Of a stretch of 64,000 bases of DNA, positions 11,411 to 18,585 are shown piece after piece. The notes beneath the pieces are model-generated. The model saw only the letters and a list, made by a program, of their open reading frames with translations. It was not told where the DNA came from and did no database searches. The stretch is from Lysobacter sp. S4-A87 (GTDB lineage: Bacteria; Pseudomonadota; Gammaproteobacteria; Xanthomonadales; Xanthomonadaceae), in the NCBI RefSeq assembly GCF_022637455.1, contig NZ_CP093341.1, positions 3,224,001-3,288,000 of the forward strand, in the 5' to 3' direction. Position 1 is the stretch's first letter; each line of letters opens with the position of its first letter. The position numbers were made by a program, and so were the translations under genes.

Positions 11411-11419
11411 TGCTAGAAT
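11411..11419 (+). promoter_or_regulatory. Candidate extended -10 promoter for the rib leader
   Basis: TGCTAGAAT forms an extended -10 element (TGn plus TAGAAT at 11414-11419). No good -35 hexamer is visible, as expected for extended -10 promoters. Transcription from about 11426 would start some 30 bases before the FMN aptamer, giving the ribE operon its own promoter. Confidence 0.5.
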
Positions 11420-11453
11420 TCCCGCGCCAATCCACCGGCAACCACAACACGAC

Positions 11454-11633
11454 GTCTTCAGGGCGGGGTGGAATTCCCCACCGGCGGTAGGTGCAGGCCA
11501 GCCCAGGCCAGTCTGCACGAGCCCGCGAGCGCCTCCGGTCACGCCGGAGGGTCAGCAGATCCGGTCAGATGCCGGAGCCGACGGTCCAGCGGAGCCAGCG
11601 ATGGCACCGCTCATAGTCCGGATGAAAGAAGAC
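11454..11633 (+). ncRNA. FMN riboswitch (RFN element)
   Basis: The aptamer is recognised by its conserved blocks in order: CTTCAGGGCGGGGTG, ATTCCCCACCGGCGGTA, GAGCCCGCGAGCG, GTCAGCAGATCCGGT, GCCGGAGCCGACGGT and AGTCCGGATGAAAGAAGA. It binds FMN and shuts down expression of riboflavin genes. It lies upstream of ribE, and the expression platform is the GC hairpin at 11641-11658 and the terminator at 11664-11686. The variable arm near 11506-11516 is compact. Downstream genes ribE, ribBA and ribH are the expected targets. Confidence 0.95.
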
Positions 11634-11640
11634 AGCTGCC

Positions 11641-11686
11641 CACGGCCTCGCGGCCGTGTGCCTGCCTCATGCCTTGAGGCGTTTTT
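11641..11686 (+). terminator. Riboswitch expression platform: GC hairpin and intrinsic terminator
   Basis: Two hairpins follow the FMN aptamer. The first pairs CACGGCC (11641-11647) with GGCCGTG (11652-11658). The second is a terminator: GCCTCA (11664-11669), loop TGCCT, TGAGGC (11675-11680), then GTTTTT. FMN binding should favour the terminator. I cannot assign the anti-terminator pairing by eye. Confidence 0.8.
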
Positions 11687-11711
11687 CGCTCACCTTTGCG
11701 GGAAACGTTTC

Positions 11712-11774
11712 ATGTCCATCGTCACTTCCACCTGCGTCTTCACCTGCGTCGCCTCCCTGCCGGAGGTGCGCTGA
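11712..11774 (+). CDS. Candidate 20-codon leader ORF coupled to ribE
   Basis: An ATG at 11712 opens a 20-codon frame ending in a TGA at 11772-11774 that overlaps the ribE ATG (TGATG). It has a weak GGGA-like binding site. It begins after the riboswitch terminator, so it is transcribed only on read-through. The peptide (MSIVTSTCVFTCVASLPEVR) resembles nothing I know. Ribosomes translating it pass through the hairpin at 11750-11768 that covers the ribE ribosome binding site. It may be a coupling ORF rather than a functional peptide, or it may be chance. Confidence 0.4.
   Translation: MSIVTSTCVFTCVASLPEVR
11750..11768 (+). promoter_or_regulatory. Hairpin sequestering the ribE ribosome binding site
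   Basis: CGCCTCC (11750-11756) can pair with GGAGGTG (11762-11768, one G-T wobble) around a five-base loop. The GGAGG is the ribE Shine-Dalgarno, seven bases before its ATG. Folding would block ribE initiation unless a ribosome or another pairing opens it. Confidence 0.55.
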
Positions 11775-12379
11775 TGTTCACCGGCATCATCGAGGGCGTC
11801 GGCCGCCTGGCCGCCAGCGAGCAACGCGGCGGCGATGTCCGCCTCACGGTCGACGTCGGCACGCTCGAATTCGACTCGGTCAAGCTTGGCGAAAGCATCG
11901 CGGTCAACGGCGTGTGCCTGACCGTGGTCGAGTTCGACGCAACGACTTTCGCCGCCGACGCCTCCAACGAGACCCTGTCGCTGACGACGCTGGGTGCGCT
12001 CGGGCCCGGTGCGATCGTCAACCTGGAGCGGGCGATGCGTCCGACCGACCGCCTCGGCGGTCACCTGGTCAGCGGCCACGTCGACGGACTCGGCCGTGTC
12101 GCCGCCGTCACCGAGGATGCACGCGCGCAGCGCTGGCGCTTCAACGCACCAGCGCCGCTGCTGCGCTACATCGCGAAGAAAGGATCGATCTGCGTCGACG
12201 GCGTCAGCCTGACCGTCAACGAAGTCGATGCCGACGGCTTCGAGGTCGCGCTGATCCCGCACACGGTCGCCAACACGGCGTTCGCGCAGACCGGCGTCGG
12301 CGATGTGGTGAACCTCGAGATCGACCTGGTAGCGCGCTATGTCGAGCGCCTGCTGGCCGGGCGCGATCAATCCAACTAG
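11774..12379 (+). CDS. ribE: Riboflavin synthase, alpha chain
   Basis: This enzyme dismutates two molecules of 6,7-dimethyl-8-ribityllumazine into riboflavin and the pyrimidine precursor. The 201-aa protein has the two expected lumazine-binding barrels: the N-terminal MFTGIIEGVG start with GESIAVNGVCLTV, and the second repeat with GHVDG and KGSICVDGVSLTVN. The ATG at 11774 has GGAGG at good spacing. It is the first gene after the FMN riboswitch. A 179-base repeat-rich gap separates it from ribBA. Confidence 0.97.
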   Translation: MFTGIIEGVGRLAASEQRGGDVRLTVDVGTLEFDSVKLGESIAVNGVCLTVVEFDATTFAADASNETLSLTTLGALGPGAIVNLERAMRPTDRLGGHLVSGHVDGLGRVAAVTEDARAQRWRFNAPAPLLRYIAKKGSICVDGVSLTVNEVDADGFEVALIPHTVANTAFAQTGVGDVVNLEIDLVARYVERLLAGRDQSN

Positions 12380-12388
12380 CAACCGTCG

Positions 12389-12534
12389 TCCCGGCGAACG
12401 CCGGGACCCATCTTGATCCTGCACTTGCCTCGACCCGCAACAGCAAAATGGATCCCGGCGTTCGCCGGGATGACGGATCGAGTGTTCCGGCGAACGCCGG
12501 GATGACGGATCGAGTGTCCCGGCGTACGCCGGGA
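12389..12534. repeat. Cluster of four REP-like palindromes in the rib operon
   Basis: The ribE-ribBA gap holds four copies of the palindrome TCCCGGCGaaCGCCGGGA or close variants, at 12389, 12453, 12485 and 12517. The last three form a tandem array with a 32-base period (unit CGCCGGGATGACGGATCGAG and onward, starting at 12463 and 12495). Such CCCGGCG palindromes are scattered between genes in Xanthomonadaceae. Within a transcript they would fold into strong hairpins and could affect ribBA expression. Confidence 0.85.
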
Positions 12535-12558
12535 TGACGCAATACCAAGGAATATCCC

Positions 12559-13683
12559 ATGCCTTTCAGCCCCATCCCCGAACTGCTCGAAGAGATCCGC
12601 AACGGCCGCATGGTCGTCATCGTCGATGACGAAGACCGCGAGAACGAAGGCGACCTGATCATGGCCGCCGAACTCGTGCGGCCGCAGGACATCAACTTCA
12701 TGGTCACGCATGCACGTGGCCTGGTGTGCCTGTCGCTCACGCGCGAGCGCTGCCGCCAGCTCGGCCTGCCGCCGATGGTCCGCGACAACACCTCGCCGCA
12801 CCACACCAACTTCACCGTCAGCATCGAAGCGGCAGAGGGCGTCACCACCGGCATCTCCGCCTACGATCGCGCCCACACCATCCGCACCGCGGTGCGTCCT
12901 GATGCGGCGCCGAGCGATCTCTCGCAGCCCGGCCACATCTTCCCGCTGCAGGCCCAGCCCGGCGGCGTGCTCAACCGCGCCGGCCACACCGAGGCGGCCG
13001 CCGACCTGGCGCTGCTGGCCGGCATGGAACCGGCCGGCGTGCTGGTGGAGATCCTCAACCCCGATGGCGGCATGGCGCGCCGGCCGCAGCTGGAGGAGTT
13101 CGCCGCCGAGCACGGCCTGAAGATCGGCTCGATCGAGGAGCTGATCCGCTACCGCCTCGAAACCGAACACACGGTCGAGCGCATCGACGAGCGCGAGATC
13201 GAAACCGAGCACGGGCCGTTCCAGTTGTTCACCTACCGCGACCGCCTCAGCCACGGCCTGCATTTCGCCCTGCGCCGCGGCGACCCCGACCCGGCAACGC
13301 CGACGCTGGTGCGCGTGCACATGCTCAACCCGCTGGCCGACGCGCTGCACTGGCGCCGTGCCGACTTCGGCCCGGCGGTCGGCGACGTGCTCAAGGCGAT
13401 CGCCAGCCAGGGCAGCGGCGCGCTGGTGCTGCTGGCCGACGGTGCCGACGCCGACGCGATGCTGGCGCGCGTGCGCGCGCCGTTGCATGCCGATGCCGAC
13501 GCCAGCCCGGCGGCGGCGAGCCCGGGCCACGCCCTGGCCGAATGGCGTCGCAACGGTGCCGGGGGCCAGATCCTGGCCGACCTGGGCCTGGGCAAGCTGC
13601 GGGTGCTGGGCACGCCGCGCCGGCAGATCGGCCTGGCCGGCTTCGGCCTGGAAGTGGTCGAGTACGTCGAGTTGCCGCACTGA
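12559..13683 (+). CDS. ribBA: 3,4-dihydroxy-2-butanone-4-phosphate synthase with degenerate GTP cyclohydrolase II domain
   Basis: The N-terminal domain (about residues 1-205) is a normal DHBP synthase, which makes the four-carbon riboflavin precursor from ribulose 5-phosphate. It has the acidic metal loop DDEDRENEGD and the HTEAAADLALLAG segment. The C-terminal domain aligns in position with GTP cyclohydrolase II but lacks its key parts. Where the zinc cysteines should be (RxHxECLxGD...RCDCG) there is RVHMLNPLADALHWRRADFG, and no RQEGRG motif is present. I therefore expect only RibB activity. A true RibA should be elsewhere. The start has AAGGA upstream. Confidence 0.93.
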   Translation: MPFSPIPELLEEIRNGRMVVIVDDEDRENEGDLIMAAELVRPQDINFMVTHARGLVCLSLTRERCRQLGLPPMVRDNTSPHHTNFTVSIEAAEGVTTGISAYDRAHTIRTAVRPDAAPSDLSQPGHIFPLQAQPGGVLNRAGHTEAAADLALLAGMEPAGVLVEILNPDGGMARRPQLEEFAAEHGLKIGSIEELIRYRLETEHTVERIDEREIETEHGPFQLFTYRDRLSHGLHFALRRGDPDPATPTLVRVHMLNPLADALHWRRADFGPAVGDVLKAIASQGSGALVLLADGADADAMLARVRAPLHADADASPAAASPGHALAEWRRNGAGGQILADLGLGKLRVLGTPRRQIGLAGFGLEVVEYVELPH

Positions 13684-13692
13684 TCCACGCAT

Positions 13693-13714
13693 CCTCCCCT
13701 GCTGGCAGGGGAGG
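13693..13714. repeat. Intergenic palindrome, CCCTCTCCCGC-like copy 2
   Basis: CCTCCCCTGC and GCAGGGGAGG form a ten-base-pair hairpin with a two-base loop in the 80-base ribBA-ribH gap. It is a sequence variant of the palindromes elsewhere in the window. No U run follows, so it is not a clear terminator within the operon. Confidence 0.5.
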
Positions 13715-13764
13715 GGGCGCCCCCTTAACGCGCTAAAATGCCCGCCCACTCCGGACAATCCCCC

Positions 13765-14232
13765 ATGCCCCACTACGAAGGCGACCTGCGCAGCCCCGAG
13801 GGCGCGCGCTTCGCGATCATCGCCAGTCGCTGGAACCCGCGCATCACCGATACGCTGGTGGCGGGCGCGCGCAAGACATTTGCCGACAACGGCGTGAACG
13901 AGGCCGCCGTGGACGTGATCCGCGTCCCCGGTGCCTGGGAAATCCCGCTGGTGGCCGCGCGCCTGGCGGCTGCCGGCCAGCACGCCGCGGTGGTCGCGCT
14001 GGGTTGCGTCGTGCGCGGCGACACGCGCCATTACGAACAGGTCGCCGACGGATGCTCGGACGGCCTGATGCGGGTGTCGCTGGACTACGGCCTGCCCGTG
14101 GCCAACGGCGTGCTCGCGGTCGAGCGCCATGAAGATGCCGAGGCCCGCGCAGGCGGCAGTCACGGCAACAAGGGCGAAGAGGCGGCACTGGCCGCGTTGG
14201 AAATGAGTCACCTGCTGGGACAACTGCCATGA
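13765..14232 (+). CDS. ribH: 6,7-dimethyl-8-ribityllumazine synthase
   Basis: RibH condenses the pyrimidinedione with dihydroxybutanone phosphate to give lumazine, the substrate of RibE. It forms pentamers or 60-mers. The 155-aa protein shows [27 protein letters not shown] and [15 protein letters not shown], all family signatures. I start at 13765 (MPHYEGDLR), as in related proteins. An ATG at 13738 would add nine residues. The C-terminus overlaps nusB by four bases (ATGA), tying riboflavin synthesis to nusB-thiL. Confidence 0.96.
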   Translation: MPHYEGDLRSPEGARFAIIASRWNPRITDTLVAGARKTFADNGVNEAAVDVIRVPGAWEIPLVAARLAAAGQHAAVVALGCVVRGDTRHYEQVADGCSDGLMRVSLDYGLPVANGVLAVERHEDAEARAGGSHGNKGEEAALAALEMSHLLGQLP

Positions 14233-14690
14233 ACCGCCGTCGCAACGATGGAATCGATCCCGTAGCCCGCTCGCGTGCGCGTCGTCGCGCCCTGCAGGCC
14301 GTGTATGCCTGGCAGATGTCCGGCGCCACCGCGCCGGACGTGATCTCGCAGTTCGCCCACGAGCAGGCGCACGAAGTCGCCGACCTGGAGTACTTCGAGG
14401 ACCTGGTGCGTGGCGTCGACCAGCACTGCAACGACCTCGACGAAGCACTGCAGCCGTTCCTCGACCGCGAGATCGACCAGGTCGACGCGATCGAGCGCGC
14501 CGCGCTGCGCATCGCCGCCTATGAGCTGCGCCTGCGTCCGGACGTGCCGTACCGCGTGGTGATCAACGAGGCCATCGAGTCGGTCAAGCGGTTCGGCGCC
14601 GAACACGGCCACACCTACGTCAACGGCGTGCTCGACCATGCCGCCGCGGCCTGGCGCGCGACCGAAGTGCAGGCGCCGCGCGGCAGGTAA
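14229..14690 (+). CDS. nusB: Transcription antitermination factor NusB
   Basis: NusB with NusE (S10) binds boxA and supports rRNA antitermination. The 153-aa all-helical protein shows the basic N-terminus [18 protein letters not shown] and the central [24 protein letters not shown], then [16 protein letters not shown], all conserved in NusB. The basic first ten residues fit the boxA RNA-binding role. It overlaps ribH by four bases. A palindrome and thiL follow. Confidence 0.96.
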   Translation: MNRRRNDGIDPVARSRARRRALQAVYAWQMSGATAPDVISQFAHEQAHEVADLEYFEDLVRGVDQHCNDLDEALQPFLDREIDQVDAIERAALRIAAYELRLRPDVPYRVVINEAIESVKRFGAEHGHTYVNGVLDHAAAAWRATEVQAPRGR

Positions 14691-14697
14691 GTTTGCT

Positions 14698-14721
14698 CCC
14701 TCTCCCGCCTGCGGGAGAGGG
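14698..14721. repeat. Intergenic palindrome, CCCTCTCCCGC family copy 3
   Basis: CCCTCTCCCGC and GCGGGAGAGGG form a perfect 11-base-pair hairpin with a CT loop between nusB and thiL. It is followed by GTGAGGGCAGGG, a tail that also follows the copy after secA (49906). The shared tail shows that these are copies of one element and not only chance hairpins. Confidence 0.75.
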
Positions 14722-14746
14722 GTGAGGGCAGGGACGAGGACCAGTC

Positions 14747-15706
14747 ATGGCAGAGTTCGACCTCATCGCCCGCATCCAGTCTCGCGTCGGCCATCGCGAC
14801 GACGTCATCCTCGGCATCGGCGACGATGCCGCGGTGCTGCAGGTGCCGGCCGGGATGCACCTGGTCGTGGCCACCGACACGCTCAACGCAGGCGTGCATT
14901 TCCCGCCCGAAACCCCTGCCACCGACATCGGCTGGAAGGCACTGGCAGTCAATCTCTCCGATCTGGCGGCGATGGGCGCGGAGCCCGCCTGGTGCACGCT
15001 GTCGCTGTCCCTGCCCGACAACGATGAAGCGTGGCTCGACGTGTTCGTCGAAGCGTTCCTCGACGGCTTCCTCGACCTGGCCTCGCAACATCGCATCGCA
15101 CTCGTTGGCGGCGACACCACGCGCGGCCCGCTCTCGATCAGCGTGACCGTGCACGGCTTCGTCTCGCCCGGGCGCGCGCTGCGCCGTGACGCCGCGCGCG
15201 TCGGCGACGACGTCTGGGTCAGCGGCACGCTCGGCGATGCCGCGGCGGCGCTGGAGCAATGGCGCGCGGGTGTAAGCGGCGATGCGCGACTGCGCACCCG
15301 GCTCGACCGGCCGGTGCCGCGCGTCGCGCTGGGCCGGGCCCTGGTCGGCATGGCGCATGCCTGCATCGACCTGTCCGACGGGCTGCTCGCCGATCTGGGC
15401 CACGTCTGCCGCGGCAGTGGCTTCGGTGCCGACCTCGACCTGGATTCGCTCCCCGCCTCCGATGCACTGCAGGCGTTCGCCAGCGGTGACGCACGCAGGC
15501 TGCTGCAGGTCGCCGGCGGCGACGATTACGAGCTGTGCTTCACCGCGCCGTCCGACCGCCTCGACGACGTCCAGCGCGCTGCCGACAGCGTGGGCGTGCA
15601 GGTCAGCTGGGTCGGCCGCATCACCGCGAAGGAAGGCGTGCGCGCCTTCGACGCGGACGCGCTGGAGTGGCAGCCGCCGCGCAAGGGTTACGAGCACTTC
15701 GGCTGA
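14747..15706 (+). CDS. thiL: Thiamine-monophosphate kinase
   Basis: ThiL phosphorylates thiamine monophosphate to the active cofactor thiamine diphosphate. The 319-aa protein belongs to the PurM/AIR synthase-like fold. Visible are GIGDDAAVLQVP (metal and ATP loop), VNLSDLAAMGAEPAW, LVGGDTTRGPLSISVTV and CIDLSDGLLADLGHVC. The order nusB-thiL is common in Proteobacteria. It is the last gene of the rib-nusB run. The next gene faces it from the minus strand. Confidence 0.95.
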   Translation: MAEFDLIARIQSRVGHRDDVILGIGDDAAVLQVPAGMHLVVATDTLNAGVHFPPETPATDIGWKALAVNLSDLAAMGAEPAWCTLSLSLPDNDEAWLDVFVEAFLDGFLDLASQHRIALVGGDTTRGPLSISVTVHGFVSPGRALRRDAARVGDDVWVSGTLGDAAAALEQWRAGVSGDARLRTRLDRPVPRVALGRALVGMAHACIDLSDGLLADLGHVCRGSGFGADLDLDSLPASDALQAFASGDARRLLQVAGGDDYELCFTAPSDRLDDVQRAADSVGVQVSWVGRITAKEGVRAFDADALEWQPPRKGYEHFG

Positions 15707-15753
15707 TCTTCCCCCGACCGCCTTCGTGATCCCCGCGATGGCGGGGAACCGCA

Positions 15754-17139
15754 TCACTTCTCCGGCAATAACTTCCCCGGATTCAGGATCCCGTCCGGAT
15801 CGAACGCCGCCTTCACCGCGCGCATCATCGCCAGTGTCGGTGCATCGATCGCCTGCGGCATGAACTCACGCTTCGCCAGGCCGATGCCGTGCTCGCCCGA
15901 CAAGGTGCCACCCAGCGACAGCGTCAGTGCGAACACGCGCGCCATCGCCGCGTGCGCGCGTTCGTTCTGCGAGGCATCGGCGGGATCGTAGAGCAGGTTG
16001 ACGTGCAGGTTGCCGTTGCCGGCATGGCCGAAGCAGACGATCGGCAAGGAGAACTCGCGCGACAGCGACTGCACGCCATCGACCAGCTGCGGGATGCGCG
16101 ACACCGGCACCACGACGTCTTCGTTGATCTTGCCCGGTGCAAGCGTGCGCAACGAAGGCGACAGCGCCTTGCGCGCGGCCCACAGCCGCTCGCGTGCGGC
16201 CTCGTCGGCGGCATCGTCGAGCGAGATCAGCCCGTCGCCCTCGGCGGCGCGCATCAGCGCTTCGATGTCGTGCGGCAGCGTCTGCGCATCGCCATCGGCC
16301 TCGACCATCAACAGCGCACCGGCATCGTGCGGCAGGTCGGCACCGCCGACATCGCGCGCCAGCCGCACCGCATCGGCGTCCATGAACTCCAGCATCGACG
16401 GCGTCAGCGGTTGTGCCATCAGCCGCGCCACGGCCTGGGCCGCGCTGGATACGTCGCGGTAGATCGCGCGCATTGCGCGTCGTGCCTTCGGCGCCGGCGT
16501 CAGGCGCAGGCTGGCCTCGACGATCAGCGCCAGGGTGCCTTCGCTGCCGACCAGCAGCCGTTGCAGGTCGTAACCGGTCGCACCCTTGGTGGTGGCCGTG
16601 CCGCAATGGATCAGCTCACCGGTGCCCGTTACCGCCGTCAACGCAAGCACGTTGTCGCGACTGGCGCCGTACTTCACCGCGCGCGGGCCGCCGGCATTGC
16701 AGGCGAGGTTGCCGCCGATGGTGCTGTAGCCGGCGCTGGTGGGATCGGGTGGCCAGAACAGGCCATGTGGCTTGAGCGCCGCCTGCAGGTCGCCATTGAG
16801 GACACCGGGCTCGACCACCGCGCAGCGATCGCCGGGACGGATATCGACGATGCGATTCATCCGTTCGAACGAAACCACCACGCCAGCGGCGACCGGCACC
16901 GCCGCGCCGGTGGTGTTGGTGCCGCGTCCGCGCGCGACCACGGGCACGCGGTTGGCGCGGCAGGCGCGCACCAGCGCGACGACCTGCTCGGGCGTGGTGG
17001 GCAGCGCCACCGCATCGGGCAGCGATTGCCGCCGCGAGTTGTCGTAGGCGTAGGCGAGGCGCTCGCTGGGATCGGTGCGCCAGCCATCGCCTAGCAGCGC
17101 CGTCATTTCGGCATCGAGGCTGGATGGAAGGGTGTTCAT
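15754..17139 (-). CDS. FAD-binding oxidase, D-lactate/glycolate dehydrogenase type
   Basis: This 461-aa flavoprotein has an N-terminal FAD-binding (PCMH) domain with VPVVARGRGTNTTGAAVP, PDPTSAGYSTIGGNLACNAGG and GSEGTLALIVEASLRL, and a C-terminal FAD-oxidase domain with CFGHAGNGNLHVNLLYDP and SGEHGIGLAKREF. It resembles GlcD and D-2-hydroxyacid dehydrogenases that oxidise D-lactate, glycolate or D-2-hydroxyglutarate. The ATG at 17139 begins MNTLPSSLDAEM. An earlier frame extension is not conserved-looking. It converges on thiL. The substrate is unresolved. Confidence 0.85.
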   Translation of the reverse strand: MNTLPSSLDAEMTALLGDGWRTDPSERLAYAYDNSRRQSLPDAVALPTTPEQVVALVRACRANRVPVVARGRGTNTTGAAVPVAAGVVVSFERMNRIVDIRPGDRCAVVEPGVLNGDLQAALKPHGLFWPPDPTSAGYSTIGGNLACNAGGPRAVKYGASRDNVLALTAVTGTGELIHCGTATTKGATGYDLQRLLVGSEGTLALIVEASLRLTPAPKARRAMRAIYRDVSSAAQAVARLMAQPLTPSMLEFMDADAVRLARDVGGADLPHDAGALLMVEADGDAQTLPHDIEALMRAAEGDGLISLDDAADEAARERLWAARKALSPSLRTLAPGKINEDVVVPVSRIPQLVDGVQSLSREFSLPIVCFGHAGNGNLHVNLLYDPADASQNERAHAAMARVFALTLSLGGTLSGEHGIGLAKREFMPQAIDAPTLAMMRAVKAAFDPDGILNPGKLLPEK

Positions 17140-17182
17140 CGCCGCGAAGGATAGCGCGGCCGCCTGCCCGGCACGGCGGCAT

Positions 17183-17638
17183 TCAATGTTTCGGTTTGCC
17201 CCGGCCACCGGCCGCGATAAGCGCCAGTTCGTCCGGCAATCGCCGCTGCAGCTGCTTCAGCAGGTCTAGCGCGGCAGGGCTGTTGTTGGGTTTGCCGTCC
17301 AGCCACAGCGCACCGACCTCGGTCGCCAGTCCCTTGCGTTCGCTGTTCGCCAGCAACGCCCGGGTGAGGATGATGAAGCGCTCGCCGCGGTAGCGCACGG
17401 TGTAGATGCCCAGCATCTGCGCGCGCATCTCGTAGGTGACACCGTCGAGCCGGATCAGGATCTGGCCGACCGCATTCCAGGTGTCGTTCATGCCGGCGGC
17501 AACGGTGAATTCGCCGCGGCCGGCGTCCACGGCCCTGTCCGCTTCCGATGGTGTCGGCGGCGCCGGCGGCTCCACTGTGGGGGGCGTGGAGCCGCACCCT
17601 GCGACGAGCAACACCACGGCGGCAACCGCCATCCTCAT
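17183..17638 (-). CDS. Small predicted lipoprotein, unknown function
   Basis: This 151-aa protein has a short signal peptide and a lipobox (VVLLVAGC, cysteine 15), then a proline-rich linker (TPPTVEPPAPPTPSEAD) and a small domain of about 110 residues with GEFTVAAGMNDTWNAVG and MLGIYTVRYRGERFIIL. It should be anchored to a membrane facing the periplasm. I do not recognise the domain. It lies 43 bases upstream of the oxidase and 32 bases downstream of the DUF2950 gene, all on the minus strand. Confidence 0.7.
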   Translation of the reverse strand: MRMAVAAVVLLVAGCGSTPPTVEPPAPPTPSEADRAVDAGRGEFTVAAGMNDTWNAVGQILIRLDGVTYEMRAQMLGIYTVRYRGERFIILTRALLANSERKGLATEVGALWLDGKPNNSPAALDLLKQLQRRLPDELALIAAGGRGKPKH

Positions 17639-17670
17639 CGCGACCCTCCTGGCCGCGCGCTACGCGCCCT

Positions 17671-18573
17671 TCATCTGGCTGCCGCCGATGTATCGGTCGG
17701 CACTTCCTTCCAGCTGCTGTCGGGATCGAAGCGCGTCATCGCCTCGGCCAGCTTCTCGCTCTCGGGCCCCATGTCCTTCTCGAACACTTCGCCCTCGTGG
17801 CTGATCATGAAGCTCATCACGCCGGTGTCGGCGTACTTGGCCGGCCAGGCGATCAGGGCGAAGCCGCGACTCATCCTGTCGCCCAGCAGGTAGCCGTACT
17901 CGCCGCCCGGCGCGGACGGGCCCTGCGCGGTGAGGATCCGGTAGCGGTATCCGTGCCATACGCCGTCGGGCGTGTCGTCGTCGCCGAACAACGGTCCCAG
18001 CGGGCTGTCGTCGATCCCGTTCTCCTCGGGCCAGTACAGACCATCGTGCACGCCGTCGCTGCTGAGGAATTTCTGCGCGTAAGCAAGCAGGCCGTCGCCA
18101 TCGCGGTCGACCGAGGCATAGTCCATCTGCGCGTCGTGATAGGCCAGGACGGCCTGGACCGCATCGAGCTCGTTGCGGCCAATGCGGCGCGCGCGGATCT
18201 CCGGTTCGCCTGCCTTGACGTTGAACACCCAGCCCGACGGCTTCTTCTCGAGCGGGATCGGCAAGGTCCACGTGTCCTTGCCGACGGCAAGGATCGCGCG
18301 GCCGGAAGATGGCGTCTGGAACGAATGCTTCTCGCGATAGCGTGTGAGGAAGGCGTCCACGTCGCTGCGCTCGACGCTGCCGCGCGGTACGTAGGTTTCC
18401 CAGTCGGGGCCGAGGATCGTGCCAAGGCGCGGCTCATCGACCTTCGTGGTGCCCAGCGCGGCCACCAGGGCCTGCGCAGCGGCTTCCTGTGTCGGGAACG
18501 CCTCCTGCGCACCGGCCAGCGGAGCGATCAGGGCCAGGCAGGTCAGCGCGAACAAGCGAGCGGCGGTGGTCAT
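17671..18573 (-). CDS. DUF2950 family secreted protein
   Basis: This 300-aa protein starts with a Sec signal peptide (LFALTCLALIAPLAGAQEA) and is otherwise a DUF2950 protein: WVFNVKAGEPEIRARRIGRNELDAV, an EF-hand-like DRDGDGLLAYAQKFLSS stretch, and GYRYRILTAQGPSAPGGEYGYL near the C-terminus. Function is not established for this family. It follows a DUF3300 gene by 12 bases. The two families are known neighbours in many Proteobacteria, so they probably act together in the periplasm or at the cell surface. Confidence 0.85.
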   Translation of the reverse strand: MTTAARLFALTCLALIAPLAGAQEAFPTQEAAAQALVAALGTTKVDEPRLGTILGPDWETYVPRGSVERSDVDAFLTRYREKHSFQTPSSGRAILAVGKDTWTLPIPLEKKPSGWVFNVKAGEPEIRARRIGRNELDAVQAVLAYHDAQMDYASVDRDGDGLLAYAQKFLSSDGVHDGLYWPEENGIDDSPLGPLFGDDDTPDGVWHGYRYRILTAQGPSAPGGEYGYLLGDRMSRGFALIAWPAKYADTGVMSFMISHEGEVFEKDMGPESEKLAEAMTRFDPDSSWKEVPTDTSAAAR

Positions 18574-18585
18574 CTTCGTCTCCTG

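Noticed and set aside
12380-12558. A CRISPR-like array
   Set aside because: The repeats are self-complementary REP-like palindromes with a 32-base period and no unique spacers.
15727-15749. Hairpin ATCCCCGC/GCGGGGA as thiL terminator
   Set aside because: The stem is real but short, with no U run, and it resembles the scattered GC palindromes. I would not call it a terminator.
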